Shown here in pieces: positions 9,331-22,639 of a stretch of 64,000 nt of DNA. Within the stretch, counting starts at the first letter, position 1. Every line of letters starts with the position of its first letter. The notes beneath the pieces were generated by a model. The model searched no databases. It was not told the DNA's origin and was given only the letters and a program-made list of their open reading frames with translations. The DNA comes from Amyloporia xantha (lineage: Eukaryota > Basidiomycota > Agaricomycetes > Polyporales > Adustoporiaceae): the NCBI GenBank assembly GCA_036971615.1, contig JAYKKR010000002.1:124001-188000 (forward strand), given 5' to 3'. Made by a program: the position numbers and the translations under genes.

Positions 9331-12300
9331 GAGTAATCAGCATAGCATAGCAGAGTCGCTAGTGCTTACCTGCAACAGCTGAAGCCCGTAGCGCGTGAGG
9401 ACGAGAAGCGCATTGTGAAGGCTACTGGCAGTCGTCATCAGACTTTGTAGGACTCTTGGAGACGGTGAGACAGATGGAGCCTCCGAGACGTTAACCTCTC
9501 TCCAAGACAATTTCGGAATCTGCCATCCGACGTAGCTGTAAACCGAGGGACATTCACGCATGAGCAGTGATGGGGGAGTCGAACGTTCTGGCAGAAATAT
9601 CGTAGGACGGTCGAGAGCGCGGACAACACCAACTCAAGCTCGGGCGCCACTCCACGCAGGCTAAGACCGGGCAAGCATTCGAAGCTGCGTACCCTTCGAA
9701 AGACTCTCATCGCAATGATCGGTCATCCCTAGTAGAGCCGTCGTCGCATGTCCAACAGTGAAAGCTTGTCGTATATGTCGCGAGGCACGGGAAGAATGAC
9801 AGTCAGATTAGCGACGGACATGAGAGGAGCGCAGAGCGACTACCGCGCGTGTCAATATGCACGATGGCAATGGAATGCGAGTGAGCTCACCCAGACCGTC
9901 AGTACTTCACGGTGGAATGACCGAACAACAAAAGGCGCAGATCGTGAGGTGAGTGCTATGGAACAGACGTATGCTGATGATCGGCCAGGTAGTGTGATCA
10001 GAGTGACGCGTAACCGATAGAGACAGAAGTACGAGTTTAGGTTGGATTGGAAACAAATGGATTGTACAGGTTGCCGCATGCCCGACACGACATGGGGACA
10101 CCAAGTCGAGAGGGAAAGGAACAGCGCGTGTGTGTATCGCAATCTCCTGGCCTCTGAAGGATTAGCAGAAGTCCCAGACAACGGAACATCACAACAAGGA
10201 AGCTACACGAACCATGACGAGAGGGGTCGCTAAATATGTAAGGCTAGGATATTGAAACACCGGCATGGATTCACCATGCCATGGTTATATCATGCTGTAG
10301 ATACGACCAACCGGTAGGCGGGTCTAGCAGTAGTTGTGCTACGGCCAAGACGGCCGGAGGCAAGAGTGGGAGAGCGATACCCCAGTTATAAAAGCAAGAT
10401 AGAATAACGGCGGAGTCGGCAATATAGAGCGGTAGTCTATAGGAGCAAATGCGAGTGAGCTTCAGAGCTAGCGCCGCGGCAGGAGAACTCGAGATGGCAG
10501 ATAGAAGTTTAGAACGGCCTCAGCGGGTTTGCAAGACGTAAATCGAGTCGGGTCCAAGTCCTAGGCGTACCATATGCAAGCGGGAGATGATGAAGCTGAC
10601 GAGTCAACGACTTATCATATATCATGAGTAACCAGCGGCCAGACTGGGTGGCACTGGCGTCGGCCAACGTCCACGACGACCGACACCCGTCGGCGGGGCA
10701 CGTGATCCCCGATCGCCCAACGTTGACGTTCAAGTTCGCGTCGGGAGGCTTTCGTCAAGACGCGCCTGAGTCGAGACGGTCTTCTGCCTGTCCCAGGCCG
10801 TGCGCGGTGCCAGCGTCGACAAGTCACTAGTCAGCACCACTGGCCTTACACACAGCAAACCGCCTCGACTCCGTCACGCTACTGCCTTAGCCATCCCTGC
10901 GTCTTTGTCAACAATATGCGACTCTCGCTTTTGCAGCGTCGCTTGTACTAGTCGTCCAACAAGAACTCGACCTGATAATCATACCTACGGTTATCGTACT
11001 CGTACTCGACCGAGGTGCTCCATCAGACACCACTAGTAATACAAGGGCAATTCGTTCAACGTTGTCGCACCGAACGCCACGAAGCCGTCCACTTTCTTTA
11101 GTCTGTTAACGGGGATCGTCATCATTTCATTCTCTTGCTGGAATGTTCCTCCAGGGTTAGGATCCGTGCAACCCACCATACAACGGCCCCATTTACTTGT
11201 GGGTATGTCGACTCTTTTCGGGTATATTTTCTTTGAACAGGCACACATAACGAAGGCGCACAATGAGTGACCGCTCTTTCAGAAGACATTACGTTTCGAA
11301 TAAGCGGAATATGATGGTACACTCACCGCAGTGTTGACTCGGACGTCGATAGGCTCAAGGGAAGATAGATCAGGAATGAAACCTCAGGTGCTCTGCGTCA
11401 CAAGTTGCATCCACAGTATTACTCTTGATCTCGGTGAGAGTTTACTCCTGCCGTCATATCCCCACTCCTCAAGTTTTCAAATACTACGATCTATAGCAGA
11501 GGAAGACTCGCACGAGAGCATGGGTTCACCTACACGATTTACTATTTCCATATGAATCGCTCAGTTCGCGTTGCTCATCGTGTTTGTCGTCCGCCAGGTC
11601 AGCGACTCCGGAGCCCTGGGATCGCACGCACTCATCTTGATGGTTACCTACGCTCTACTCTGCTATTCCCTGGCACAGCGCGCTTTCGCCACCGGAGCGC
11701 TGCATCCGATCCAGACCCTGACATTCTAGCATCCTTCCATATCCATCGCTGTTGCGCCTCCCATGTTACTGTGCTCGATTCGCCTGTCTCGATGACCGGA
11801 AATGGTCCTCGTAGTAGCTGCCCTGATTGCTGCTAGATGACGAGCTCTAGATCCTTCAGCCGTCCGCTAGGCCGCTCCTCGTCGCAGACTATTTTGTAGT
11901 TTCCCTGCAATTGCTTGTTATCGTATCTCTTGCCGCCTCTGGTGACCGTCTGTTCTGCAAGAGCTGCCAGCTTCGTATCGGTCGCGGCCTGCTTGCGTAT
12001 TTCTAACGTGCTGACATCGGACATTCCTTTAAGGATCTTTCGGATCAGGGCTTGCAGGGCTCTAGGCAGGACAGACACGAACTCCATGAAATGACTCGTG
12101 GGAGCGAGTCTGCGCATACATATGTCCACTCGTCGAGTAAAAATTGTGATATACATACATTCTGAATCGAACAGTGTATCGTACTTGTACATAACGGAGA
12201 ATTACCGATGGTCGAACGCAAAACAAAAGGATTTGGAAGACAGAAATCATGTCAGAAGTGACTGGACACCCGAATAGATACTTGTAGAACGAGTCTCACT

Positions 12301-12640
12301 GGGAACGGAGCTTTATATTTTACAGAAGAACTGACCAACGTTGAGAATAGATCAATGAGAAAAAAACAAACATACGGAGCCAGCAAACGTGCACAAGACA
12401 GCAAGTTCCATTCGTAGAAATGGGGAAAGGTGGATGATGGCCGTCGCGATCTCGACAGTCTCCGTACTGGAGGAATATCGCCGTTCGCTAGCTCGACGAG
12501 CATGGACGGTGTCGAGAAGTCTTGATGAGCATTGCCACGTCATTCCATCTGTAATCCATGCGGCCCGTCATGCTTTAGTTGCAAGTGACACAGGGAGCTC
12601 CTGAACGGATCGGACTGATCGAATGTCGAAAATGTGAAAA
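9331..12640. repeat. array unit, type C flank
   Basis: Nearly identical to 49,400-51,940 and partly to 33,960-36,870. It contains the CACGTG element at 10,699 and ends in the conserved block downstream of F-box copy 2. A minus-strand frame of about 84 codons from an ATG near 12,087 down to 11,833 (Lys/Arg-rich, VLPRALQALIRKILK) also occurs, with changes, at 36,419-36,622. The other flank types keep similar sequence but different open frames, so it is not called as a gene. Confidence 0.7.
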
Positions 12641-12824
12641 GAAAAACAGAGCGCGAAGGCGGAACGGTTGAGAGATGATCGGAAATGATGTGCGGGGACT
12701 CCGAGTAGATCGACCGGAGGATCGCAGCCCAGGTCTGGGGTACGGTTACAAAGGGGATTGTACAGCATCGACCTCCTCGTTCGGTGTAGAAATCTGCGGG
12801 ATAGAAGGTGTGATCGGAACCCAG

Positions 12825-14121
12825 TCAATTGTCAGCCTGGCAGGGATGGAATGCAAACTGTAAATCAGCCAGATCAATGCTATGAGGATTGAAAACGCAC
12901 TGCAAAATGCCTCGCTCACACAGCCGAGGCATGTGGGACGTCACCTGCGGCCACAATTCCCGTGCCCGAGCTTTGTGTATAGGACTAAACCAAAAGTTCA
13001 AATCAAGTATAACCTCTTGAAGGTTTGAAAAAGTAAGGAGAGAAGACAGAATGTCATCCAGCCGGGCACAGCAGTCTGATCCAATTCTTGCCACAGTCGT
13101 ATCCGCCGGTGAGTCATATTTTATCAAGAAGGAAATCCCCACTGTCTTGATGGTATCGGATGTGACTTGAGAGAGACACTGAAATAGCGAGTCGTAGTTA
13201 GTACTTTGGCAGGTGTTGTGTTGATACAGGGTGAGCTTTTGAAGTCTTGAACTAGGAACAAGGCTGAGACAGACTGCATGAGGAAGTAAATCAGGGATCA
13301 ACATCGTTCCGTCAATAGAAGAATAGGGACGCACAGCGTTCTGCGCTTTCAGCAATCCGATCTTTTACGCGTCTCACACCACAGCTCAAACCCAACGTAT
13401 TCAGTGATGTGCCCGCAGCATCCACCAATGCCTGTGCATGTACGGGAGGTTCAATATGATAATAGTCCAAATGCAGTTGATGCAAGCGGGGAACGACACC
13501 AGCAGCGAGCAAGAGGTTCGCAATGCCAGTGATTGAGGCCCCACTGCCTAACAGTCCCAACCCTGATATCCCCTCTGGCCACTTTGCAAATGCGGGACGA
13601 GCAGCCCCATGCTCCGGGAAGGACAGATCCCTGCAGTCGAGCTGTTTGAGATTTGGGAAACAGCAGATGAGCCGACGTAGCGGGGTGATCGATGGGAAGC
13701 TGACACCATCGAGCAAGAGGCGTGTGATTGTAGAGAAGGCCGAGAGATAGAGGAAGAGGAAGGTGCGCGGTGCCATGTCACAAGCACGCCATTCAGCATG
13801 CGATATCCACAGGTGATTCACCCGCGTCCATCGGCCTGCTAGCATCATGGCAAACATATTCAAATGAGGGATCGGCTTATTGTCATCAATTGTGCCGCCA
13901 TTTACAGACACAATCGATGGCCCCTTCCACAGATTTCGAATATCCTGTGCGGCCTGCACAACCTCGTCTCGGTTGTCGAAGGTCATCTTGCTGGGCAGGT
14001 TACGCCGGCTTCTGGGTCCCCACGACTTGCAGACCAGCATGCATGTCACCAGCGTACTGTAGTCGTTCTCTAGGCAATCAATGATGGAGTCCCAAACCTC
14101 TGGAGGAAGGATTGGCAACAT
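12825..14121 (-). CDS. F-box / leucine-rich-repeat protein, copy 2 (intact)
   Basis: ATG at 14121-14119. Exon 1 is 14121-13380 (742 nt), the phase-1 intron 13379-13274 (106 nt, GTGTGA donor, CATGCAG acceptor), exon 2 is 13273-12825, giving 396 aa. The F-box opens MLPILPPEVWDSIIDCL and is followed by LVTCMLVCKSW. The C-terminus ends CQADN at the ancestral stop. It has one extra residue (FLFLYLS) relative to copy 1. Strand positions differ from other copies (RLLLDG, HLWISH, QLDCRD) while linkers match. Copies 2 and 6 share a GGTID...LNMFAMML segment where copies 1, 3, 7 and 8 have GG.RLGEH and AAML, so this patch belongs to one sublineage or was converted. Likely an SCF adaptor; target unknown. 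Confidence 0.8.
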
Positions 14122-14183
14122 AACGACTGCCGATTTGACCGGTAGTGCGAGACCCGAGCGGACAGATGAGGACGAGCGAAAAT

Positions 14184-14237
14184 CTACATGACCTCCATTG
14201 AAGTCGATCGAGCGATAGGTAAGCAGGTCGGACTCAC
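14184..14237 (-). other. 5'-UTR intron of F-box copy 2 (54 nt)
   Basis: GTGAGT donor at 14237, GATCGAC branch-like site, CATGTAG acceptor ending at 14184. Same length and position as in the other copies. The upstream promoter lacks the TATATAA of copies 1, 3, 7 and 8; the leader begins in a different sequence with CATACATGCACCGTC. Confidence 0.7.
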
Positions 14238-14399
14238 GGTGGATAGCAGGCAGTCTTCGGAGTAAGTGCCCGTGGTCGTAACGTACTGCGCGGCGATCCA
14301 GAATCTGCGTGCGGAGATCGTTCGCTAGCAATGGCAACGGCGGCAGGAGGTGGAGGGAAGGAAAGGCGGATGTGTCTGAAAGGGAGAGAGCAAGCTAGA

Positions 14400-17300
14400 C
14401 GGAGAGTGTAGTAGCGTGCGAACGAGATGAGGGCGGAGGGTGAGACGTGGGCAGAGAAGACGGTGCATGTATGATAGGCCTATGTATTAGTGGCATGCAC
14501 AGGATGTGCCGCCTCGAGGCAATGAGAATAGGATCTGTACTCCTCGATCGAGTCCATCAAGATACAGCCTCAGCGCTCGGGTCTTCGCAACTCCGTGGTC
14601 GACGGTGGTGCCTAGGCTATGCATATGTCCGACTATGATCATAGCGTCGCGTCCTCTGACCAGTACCTCTTTGCCTGTGAAATTCCGTGAATAAGCATCA
14701 TCCCGACGTCATATTCGGAAGCTGCGCCGTTCATGTGTAGTCGTCAACACACTCGTCTAGAAGCATCAAAGAACCGGGATCCTTGGGTGAATGTGGCATA
14801 GATGTGTGTATTCTTGCCCTACAGTCCGGCCCCGCGACTCCGTGGTCGTCAATTACGAGAGGTGCGGTATTGGAATTCTGCATATGTCCGACCACTGACA
14901 TAGCCTCGTGTCCCGCTCGTGACAAAGAGCTCTCGCTGCAATGACCATAGCTGCCTGCCCTTTGGCTACTGAAATATGTGTATGGCCACTGCAGAACCCT
15001 GACAGCACTCCGCCTCATCTACAGACCAATGGAGGTCTGTTTTTCAATGTTCGTCTTCCAACTCCAAGAGCTCTCATATCAACGCAATGTTGACAGGACG
15101 TTATGGTGGGACGTCGATATCGGGAGTGCCGACTCTGGCGGCCATTGTGCATTGGTATCGCGTTCCTCGGCCTTGCACCCCTCATTTTGCGTCAGAGTGA
15201 CATGGCTATATTGCCGTATAGACATGCTATAGATTCAATACGGAGGACTGAACATACACGCACCAGTCTTCTCCTCTATTACAAACTAAACCGTCCAGTG
15301 AGCGTGTCCTGTGCAAGATTCAAGATATATATGTCCGACCGTCGGTGCTACGCACGCATACATCCCATAAGCTGAGCAACAATTCTAGTGGTGCATCAGC
15401 ATAGTCATTCAAGTCAACAGGGCATACTCACAACGGCGGATGACCTTCGCATGCGTGAAGATGAGTAAACGTACAGTGCACGCTACCTGCATGAGAGACA
15501 CGACACGATGCCCGCACAAAGTTTGCAGTCTGCCACCCTCGTACAGTTGCCAGTCGAGACTCGTCCCGGTATAGGCAGTGGTAGGAGAGTCAAATTTGGC
15601 AGAAAAATTGCAGGACAGCCCGACGGCGTGCTCCGTTGACTGCGCCAGCACACCGTGCTCGGTCCCTCTACCGCGCTAGGAATTCACGCGCACTGCAAGC
15701 CGCATACATAGTCCAGCCTCAATTACCTCCGCTCGTTTCAATGTGTCATCCTATGGAAGCTACCAGTGCCCACTCCTTCGTGTAAGTCCGTTGTCGCATA
15801 TCTGGCATGCAAAGCCTGTTGTACATGTCGTACGAATGATTTGCTGCTGATATAAAAGGAGCGCCTTCCGCGAGCCGTGATATGTGCGACGGAATTGAGG
15901 TCCATTTCTCCCGATGCAGACCGTGAACACAGCCGAACGAGGGCTGGAGACTGCAAAACACAATCCAGTCCTATGCGACAGCCATACGCCGATGATCGGT
16001 TACAACCAGGTGACCGAAGTATCGCGTGAACGGGTATGTCTGAGAGCACAAGTATGAATTTGCAGGGAATGCTGCATGCACGAGACGACATGCGGACATG
16101 AGACTAAGCGGGGGGACGGAACGTACGTCACGATGTCCTAGTGTGCGGGAATTTAGACTACAGCGAGTAGACAGTACAAGGTCACGACGAGAAGATGAAA
16201 ATTCAAAAGACTAGCAATGAGCTAACAGCTAGATAAAGGCATGAAATCGCGTAGGCCAGAGCGGGAGAGTGAACGGGCTGTAGGAGGAAGAAGAGGGGCG
16301 AAACATCTGCGGACGTAAAAGAATAGAGACGTGGAATACGCACGCCAGCTTATAGCAGTGGTATTGATGCAGAAGCAGCAGATGTCGAGGTACGTGATGG
16401 GTCATGGCAGCGTCAAGAGATCCAGCACCGAGGTCGACGTCCAGGCTACGTGCAGACGAACAGAAAACGATCAAGCCGGTGAATCAGAGGACAAAAAGCA
16501 GGCTCGAGGTAGATATAGCTAGACATGAGCTGCACAAAGCGAGAGGACACAGCGGTGGACTACCAGCCTCATGCTGGACACCGTCCACGACGACCGACGC
16601 CCGTTGGCGGGGCACGTGATCCCCGATCGCACAATGATGACGTTGACTGAAGTTTGCGTTTCTCCAGGTTTCTCCTGCATGCGCAGGCAGCTTTCCGCGG
16701 TGGCAGGCTTTAAATCATCAAGGTACGTACGTACGCCTTACGTTGAACATTCAGGTGGTCCTCTCCCTCTCCCGGGCTGTGCACGGCGCCAGCAGTCGAC
16801 TTCTCACTAGTCAGCACCGCTGGCAGGCCTCACACACAGCAGCTCGCCTCGACTCCCTCTGTTCTCTGTACCGTGCCTTAGTCTCCTCTGGGTGTCTATA
16901 ACACTTTGCGGCTCTCGCGTTGGCAGCGTCGTTTTTCCTCTTCATCCGACAAGGACGCGACCTGCTAATCGTTACAACTGCCCGGTTTTTACTGAGGCTA
17001 TCCTACGCGAACGAGGTGCTCTATCACACACTCTGCTAGGAACACAGGGACAGCTCCTTCGGCTGTCGCACCGAGCGGTGACTCTGAAGTCGTCCACGTC
17101 TTTTAGTCTAACGGGGGCGTTACCATCATGATCTCCCTCATTCTCTTTTGGTACGTTCCTCTAGGCTTAGGGTCTGTGCGATCCACCCTACAACGGCTCC
17201 ATTTACCTCAGGTAGGTATGTCTACTCTTTCGGGTATATAATCTTCGATACGGCACGCATAGCAAAGGTTCCAAATGAGTGCCCACTCTTGCACACGATT

Positions 17301-18580
17301 CTGCGCTCGCAGAGAGTGAACTGTGATGGTTCACACATATCGCAGTGTTGTATCGGTCATCGGTAAGCTCAAGGGAAGATAGATAGGTAACGAAACCTCA
17401 GGTTCTCTGCCGTACAAGTTGCATCTATGGTGTACGCTTGACCTCGTCGAGAGCAGTGCTCACGCCTGCCGTCATATCTCCGCTTCTCAAAAGTTCTCAG
17501 ATACAATTTCGAGCAGAGAAAGACTCACACGAGAGCCGGATTCGTCCTACATGATTCACTATATTTGATATGAATTGCTGGGTCAGTGTTGCTCATCGTG
17601 TTTGCCGTCCGCCCAGTTACCAACTCCGGAGTCCCAGGATCGCGCTCAACCATCTTGATCGATGACTGAATCCTACTGTGCTGTACTTCGCTGCGTCCCT
17701 AGTACAGTGCACATCCGCCGCCGGAGCCCTGCATCGAATCCAGACCCTGACGTTCTAGGCATTCTCCCATATCCATCGCTATTGTCCTGGTCCGCATGGC
17801 TTCCAACCGGAAACCATGTTCCCCATATTGCTGTCCTCGATTCTCCTGATTCGATGACGGCAGGTAGTCATTGTAGTAGCTGCCCAGATGACCAGCATCA
17901 GATTCTTCAGCCGTCCACTAGGCTGCTCCTCGTCGCAGACTATGTTATCTCTTTCCGCGCAGTTGAGGTGCTTGTTATTGTATCTCTTGCCGTCGCTGGT
18001 GGCTGTCTCTTTTGCGAGAGCTGCAGGATTTGTATCAATCGCGCCCTGCGTGCGTATTTCTAACATGTTGATCTCCCTCTCAGTATCATTCGATGATCAG
18101 GGCTTGCAGGACTCGAGGCAGGATAGACACGAGCGAACTCGATTAAATAACACGTAGGAGTCAGTCTGTACACATACATATCCACACATCGAGTTAAAAT
18201 TGCGATCTCCGTACACTCTGAATCGGACAGTATATCGTACTTGTACATAACGGAGAACTACCAACGGCCAAACTCAAAACAAAAGTTGTTGGAAGACGAA
18301 AATCATGTCAGAAAACCAGACACCCGACTAAACACTTGTGGAACGAGTCTCACTGGGAACGGAGCTTACAGAAGAACAGCCTAACTATGAGAATAGATCA
18401 ATGAGAAAAAAAAACCACACAGATCCAGCGAACGTGCACAAGACAACAAATTCCACTCGTAAAAAAGCGGGAAAGGTGGATGATGGCCGTCGCGATCTCG
18501 ACATAGTTTCCCTACTGGAGGAGTATCGCCGTTCGCTAGCTCGACGAGCATGGACGGTGGCGAGAAGATTTGTTGAGCAT
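14400..18580. repeat. array unit, type B flank after copy 2
   Basis: Nearly identical to 38,950-43,100, and its right half to 1,066-3,010. It contains a CACGTG element at 16,613 and a TTTAAA box near 16,708. The region near 16,890-17,150 keeps a diverged version of the hydrophobic exon seen in type A flanks, interrupted by stops. No intact gene is supported. Confidence 0.75.
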
Positions 18581-18587
18581 TGCCACG

Positions 18588-20176
18588 TCATTCCATCTGT
18601 AATCCGTGCATGCTATAGGTGGAAGTGACGCAGGAAGCTTGTGAACGGATCCGGATCGGACTGATCGGCTGTCGAGGACGTGAAGTGAAAAGAAAAACAG
18701 AGGGCGATGGCGGAACGGTGGAGAAACGAAGCGATCGGAAATGATGTGCGGGGACTCCGAGTGGATCAACCAGAGGATCACACCTCCAGGTCTGGGGTAT
18801 GATTACGAAACGGATTGTAGAGCATCGAGCTCCTCGTTCGGTGTAGAAATCTACGTGATAGCAGGTGTGACCGGCTCCTGGTCGATTTGCAATCTGGCAG
18901 GGATGGAATGCAAACTGTAAATCAGCCAGATCAATGCTGTGAGGATTGAAAACGCACCGCAAAATGCCTCGCTCACACAGCCGAGGCATGTGGGACGTCA
19001 CCTGCGGCCACAATTCCCGTGCCCGAGCTTTGTGTATAGGACTATCCTGAAAGTCCAAATTAAGGATCACCGCTTGAAGGTTTGAAAAAGTAGGGAGAGA
19101 AGACAGAACGTCATCCAGCCGGGCACAGCAGTCTGATCCAATTCTGGCCACAGTCGTATCCGCCGGTGAGGCATATTTCATCAAGAAGGAAATCCCCACT
19201 GTCTTGATGGTATCGGATGTGACTTGAATGAGACACTGAAATAGCGAGTCGTAGTTAGTACTTTCGCAGGTGTTCCATTCAATCAGCATGAGCTTTCGAA
19301 GTCTTGAACTAGGAACAAGGCTGAGACAGACTGCATGAGGAAGTAAATCAGGGATCAACATCGTTCCGTCAATAGAAGGATAGGGACGCACAGCGTTCTG
19401 CCCTTTCAGCAATCCGATCGGTTACGCGTCTCACACCAAAGTGCAAACCCAATGTACTCAGTGATGTGCCCGCAGCATCCACCAATGCCTGAGCATGTAC
19501 GGGATATTCAATATGATAATAGTCGAAATGCAGTTCATGCAAGCGGGGAACGACACCAGCAGTGAGCAAGAGGTTCGCAATGCCAGTCATTGAGGCCCCA
19601 CTCCCGACTAATCCCAACGACGATATCCCCTCTGGCCACTTTGCAAATGCCGGACGAGCAGCCCCATGCTCCGGGAAGGACAGATTGTGGCAGTAGAGCT
19701 GTTTGAGATTTGGGAAACAGCAGATGAGCCGACGTAGCGTGGTGATCGACGGGAAGCTGATAAAATGGAGCCTGAGGTCTGTGATTGTAGAGAAGGCCGA
19801 GAGATAGAGGAAGATGCGCGGTGCCATGTCACAAGCACGCCATTCAGCATCCATTATTTAGCAGGTGATTCACCCGCGTCCATCGGCCTGCTAGCATCGC
19901 AGCGAACGCGCTCAGATGAGGGATCGGCTGATGTTCACCTAATCTGCGGCCGCCAAGTACAGACACACTCGATGGCCCCTTCCACAGATTTCGAATATCC
20001 TGTGCGGCCTGCACAACCTCGTCTCGGTTGTCAAAGGTCATCTCGCTGGGCAGGTTATGCCGGCTTCTGGGTTCCCACGATTTGCAGACTAGCATGCATG
20101 TCACCAGCGTACTGTAGTCATTCTCTATGCAATCGATGACGGAGTCCCAGATTTCGGGGGGAAGGATTGGCAACAT
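18588..20176 (-). pseudogene. F-box / leucine-rich-repeat protein, copy 3 (frameshifted)
   Basis: ATG at 20176-20174 and an intact F-box, but around 19,850-19,857 the sequence between RVNHL and AEWRACDM has one extra base relative to copies 1 and 7, so the frame ends after WTRVNHLLNNGC. Downstream the correct frame resumes and runs to the phase-1 intron 19436-19331 (106 nt, GTGTGA donor) and exon 2. As in copy 1, the usual stop is CGA, and the frame runs to 18,588. Recent decay or a sequencing error are both possible: the promoter, the UTR intron and all other splice sites are still intact. Confidence 0.75.
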
Positions 20177-20238
20177 AACGACTGCCGATTTGACCGGTAG
20201 TTCGAGACCGGAATGGACAAATGAGGACGAATGAGAGC

Positions 20239-20292
20239 CTACATGATCTCCATTGAAGTCAATCGAGCGATACTCAAGTAGTTCGAACTTAC
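20239..20292 (-). other. 5'-UTR intron of F-box copy 3 (54 nt)
   Basis: GTAAGT donor at 20292 and CATGTAG acceptor ending at 20239, the same structure as copy 1. Confidence 0.7.
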
Positions 20293-20545
20293 GATGGATA
20301 GTAGGTAGACTTCTGAATACCCGTAGTTGCAAAGTACTGCGCGATGGTTCTGAATCAGCGTGCAGTCTCGTAATCGTTGCTGGAAAAAAAACAATAACGG
20401 CAGGAGGTGTGGGGAAATGGTGGTGGGTAAGTCTTGAAGGGAGAATGTAAACTGGATGCCGGATGGAGAGTGGTAGTGCGGTACCGTAGATGCAGGAGGA
20501 GAGTGAAGATGCGGGGATGTGGGGGGAGAATGCGGCACGCAGGTC

Positions 20546-20552
20546 TATATAA
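20546..20552 (-). promoter_or_regulatory. TATA box of F-box copy 3
   Basis: TTATATA on the minus strand within GAGCTTATATAGACCTGCG, identical context to copy 1. Confidence 0.55.
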
Positions 20553-22639
20553 GCTCGGGCCACTTCGACATTGCCTCGAGGCAAGAGGCGCACAGGGGCA
20601 GTGGGGATCTGTACTCGTCGATCGAGCCTATCAAGATACAGCCTCAGCGCTCGGTCCTCCGAACTCCGTGGTCGTTAATTATGAGAGGCGCGGTGCTAGG
20701 CTCTGCATAGGTTCGATCACTAACACAGCATCCCGTCACCTGCCCGGTAACTCTTGAGCTGTGAAATTCCTCGAATTAGCATTTCGATCGTCAACGCGCT
20801 CATCCCCTGTGTGAAGCACAGACTAACGCATTCTTGCCCCACATGTCACATCCGGCTGCCTTATGACAAAGAGCTCTCGCTTCAATGACCACAGCTGCCC
20901 CATCGGCTACCGAAAATGCATACACCCTGACCGAACAACACTCCGCCTCATCTACTGACCAACGGAAATCTGTCTTTAAATGTGTCTCCCACTTCCAAGA
21001 GCTCTCGTATCAACACAATGCTGACACGACGATGGGGCGAGTCGTTGACATCTGGAGTGCCTTTCGCAGCCATCCTGCATTGACTTCACGTGCATCGATC
21101 GTCTCATCTTCGGTAGGGGAGACACGGCTATATCGCCGTATGGATGTTTTATGGATTCAATTCTGAGGAAGACCGCACCTACACGCACCAGTCATCACGT
21201 ATGTTATCAACCACGCCACCTACATACTTCGACTCGGTGAATGTGTCCCGGTACCAAGTTCAAGGCATATATAGATGTTCGACCGTCGGCGGTGCGCACA
21301 CACGCATCCCATAAGAAGCTTCCTGAGGATAAAGTTTAGTTGTGAGTCGGCATATATACCAGAGTAGACAGTGCATACTCACAATGCCTGAGGGCTTTCG
21401 CGTGTGTGGGGATGTGCGACGTACAATGCACGCTACCTGCACGATACGCTATTCAAGCAGACCTCGCAAGCAACCACGCTCGCGCAGCTGTCAGTCGAGG
21501 GTCGCCCTGGCATAGGCAGTGGTAGCAGAGTCGAAGTCAGCAGGAATATGGCAGGAGAGCCCGACGGCGCAGGCTCCGCTCACTGTACCAGCCCACCGAG
21601 CTCGGTCACTCTACTGCGCTAAGAATCTTGTGTCCGCCGGAAGATGCGCAAACGGTACATGGTCTGACCTCGATCACCCCTGCCTGTTGCATTCTGTCAT
21701 CCTTTGATAGTGACCAGTCCCCACTCCTTCATATACGTTCCCTTGTCGCATATCCGGCATGGAAGGCCTGCTGTACATACCGTACGACACGGAGAAAGTG
21801 ATGCTTCAATTCTTCTGATATAAAGGTAGCCTTCCGTGCGGCGTGGTATGTGCGACGGAATTGAGAACCGTTTTCTTGAGCAGATTGACGATGTTTCATG
21901 GCTGAACGAGTGCCGGAGACCGCAAAACGCAGTCGGGTCGCATGTGAAAGTTATATGCCGAGGATCGGTTACAGTCCAGTGACCTGAGCATCGCGTGAGC
22001 GGACAGATCCAGGAGCACGAGTATGATATTGCAGGAGGCGCTGCATGTACGGAACGACGCTAGCATGCGGACATAAAGCTAAGAGGGGAGAACGGCATGT
22101 ACGTACGTAGGTCATGGTCTCCTAGTCTGCGGGGCGAATACAGCGAGGAAGATGTGGGACAGTCCACAGTTCACGACGATATGTTGAGAAGACTAGAAAA
22201 GAACTAATAGCTAGATCAAGGTATGAAGGTGGGTAGGCCAGAGCGGGAGAATGAAAGAGCTGTAGGATGAAGAAGGAACGGTCGGAAGGTTCAGAGGCAT
22301 AGAAGAATGAAGATGTAGAATATGCAGCGATATGATAGCTTCTAGCGATGGCGCTGACGCAGAAGCGGCCGGCGTCGAGGGACGAGAGAGTGGTTCATGG
22401 AGGCGTCAAGAAATTGAGCACAGCCGAGGTCCGGGTCCACAGCGTGTAGATAAGCAACAGGTGATCATCAAGCTTGCGAGTCCTCGAGGTTGATCTAGCT
22501 AGACACGACCCGCACGGAACGAGAGGACAAGGCTGTGGCCTAAGCCTCACTCTGGACGATGGCCACGACGACCGACGCCCGTCGGTGGGACACGTGGTCC
22601 CCGATCACTGGCATGCCGATCGGGATGACGATGTTGGGC

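Noticed and set aside
11833..12192. Minus-strand 84-118-codon frame rich in Lys/Arg
   Set aside because: It looked coding, but the aligned region of types A and B does not keep the frame, so selection on a protein is not supported.
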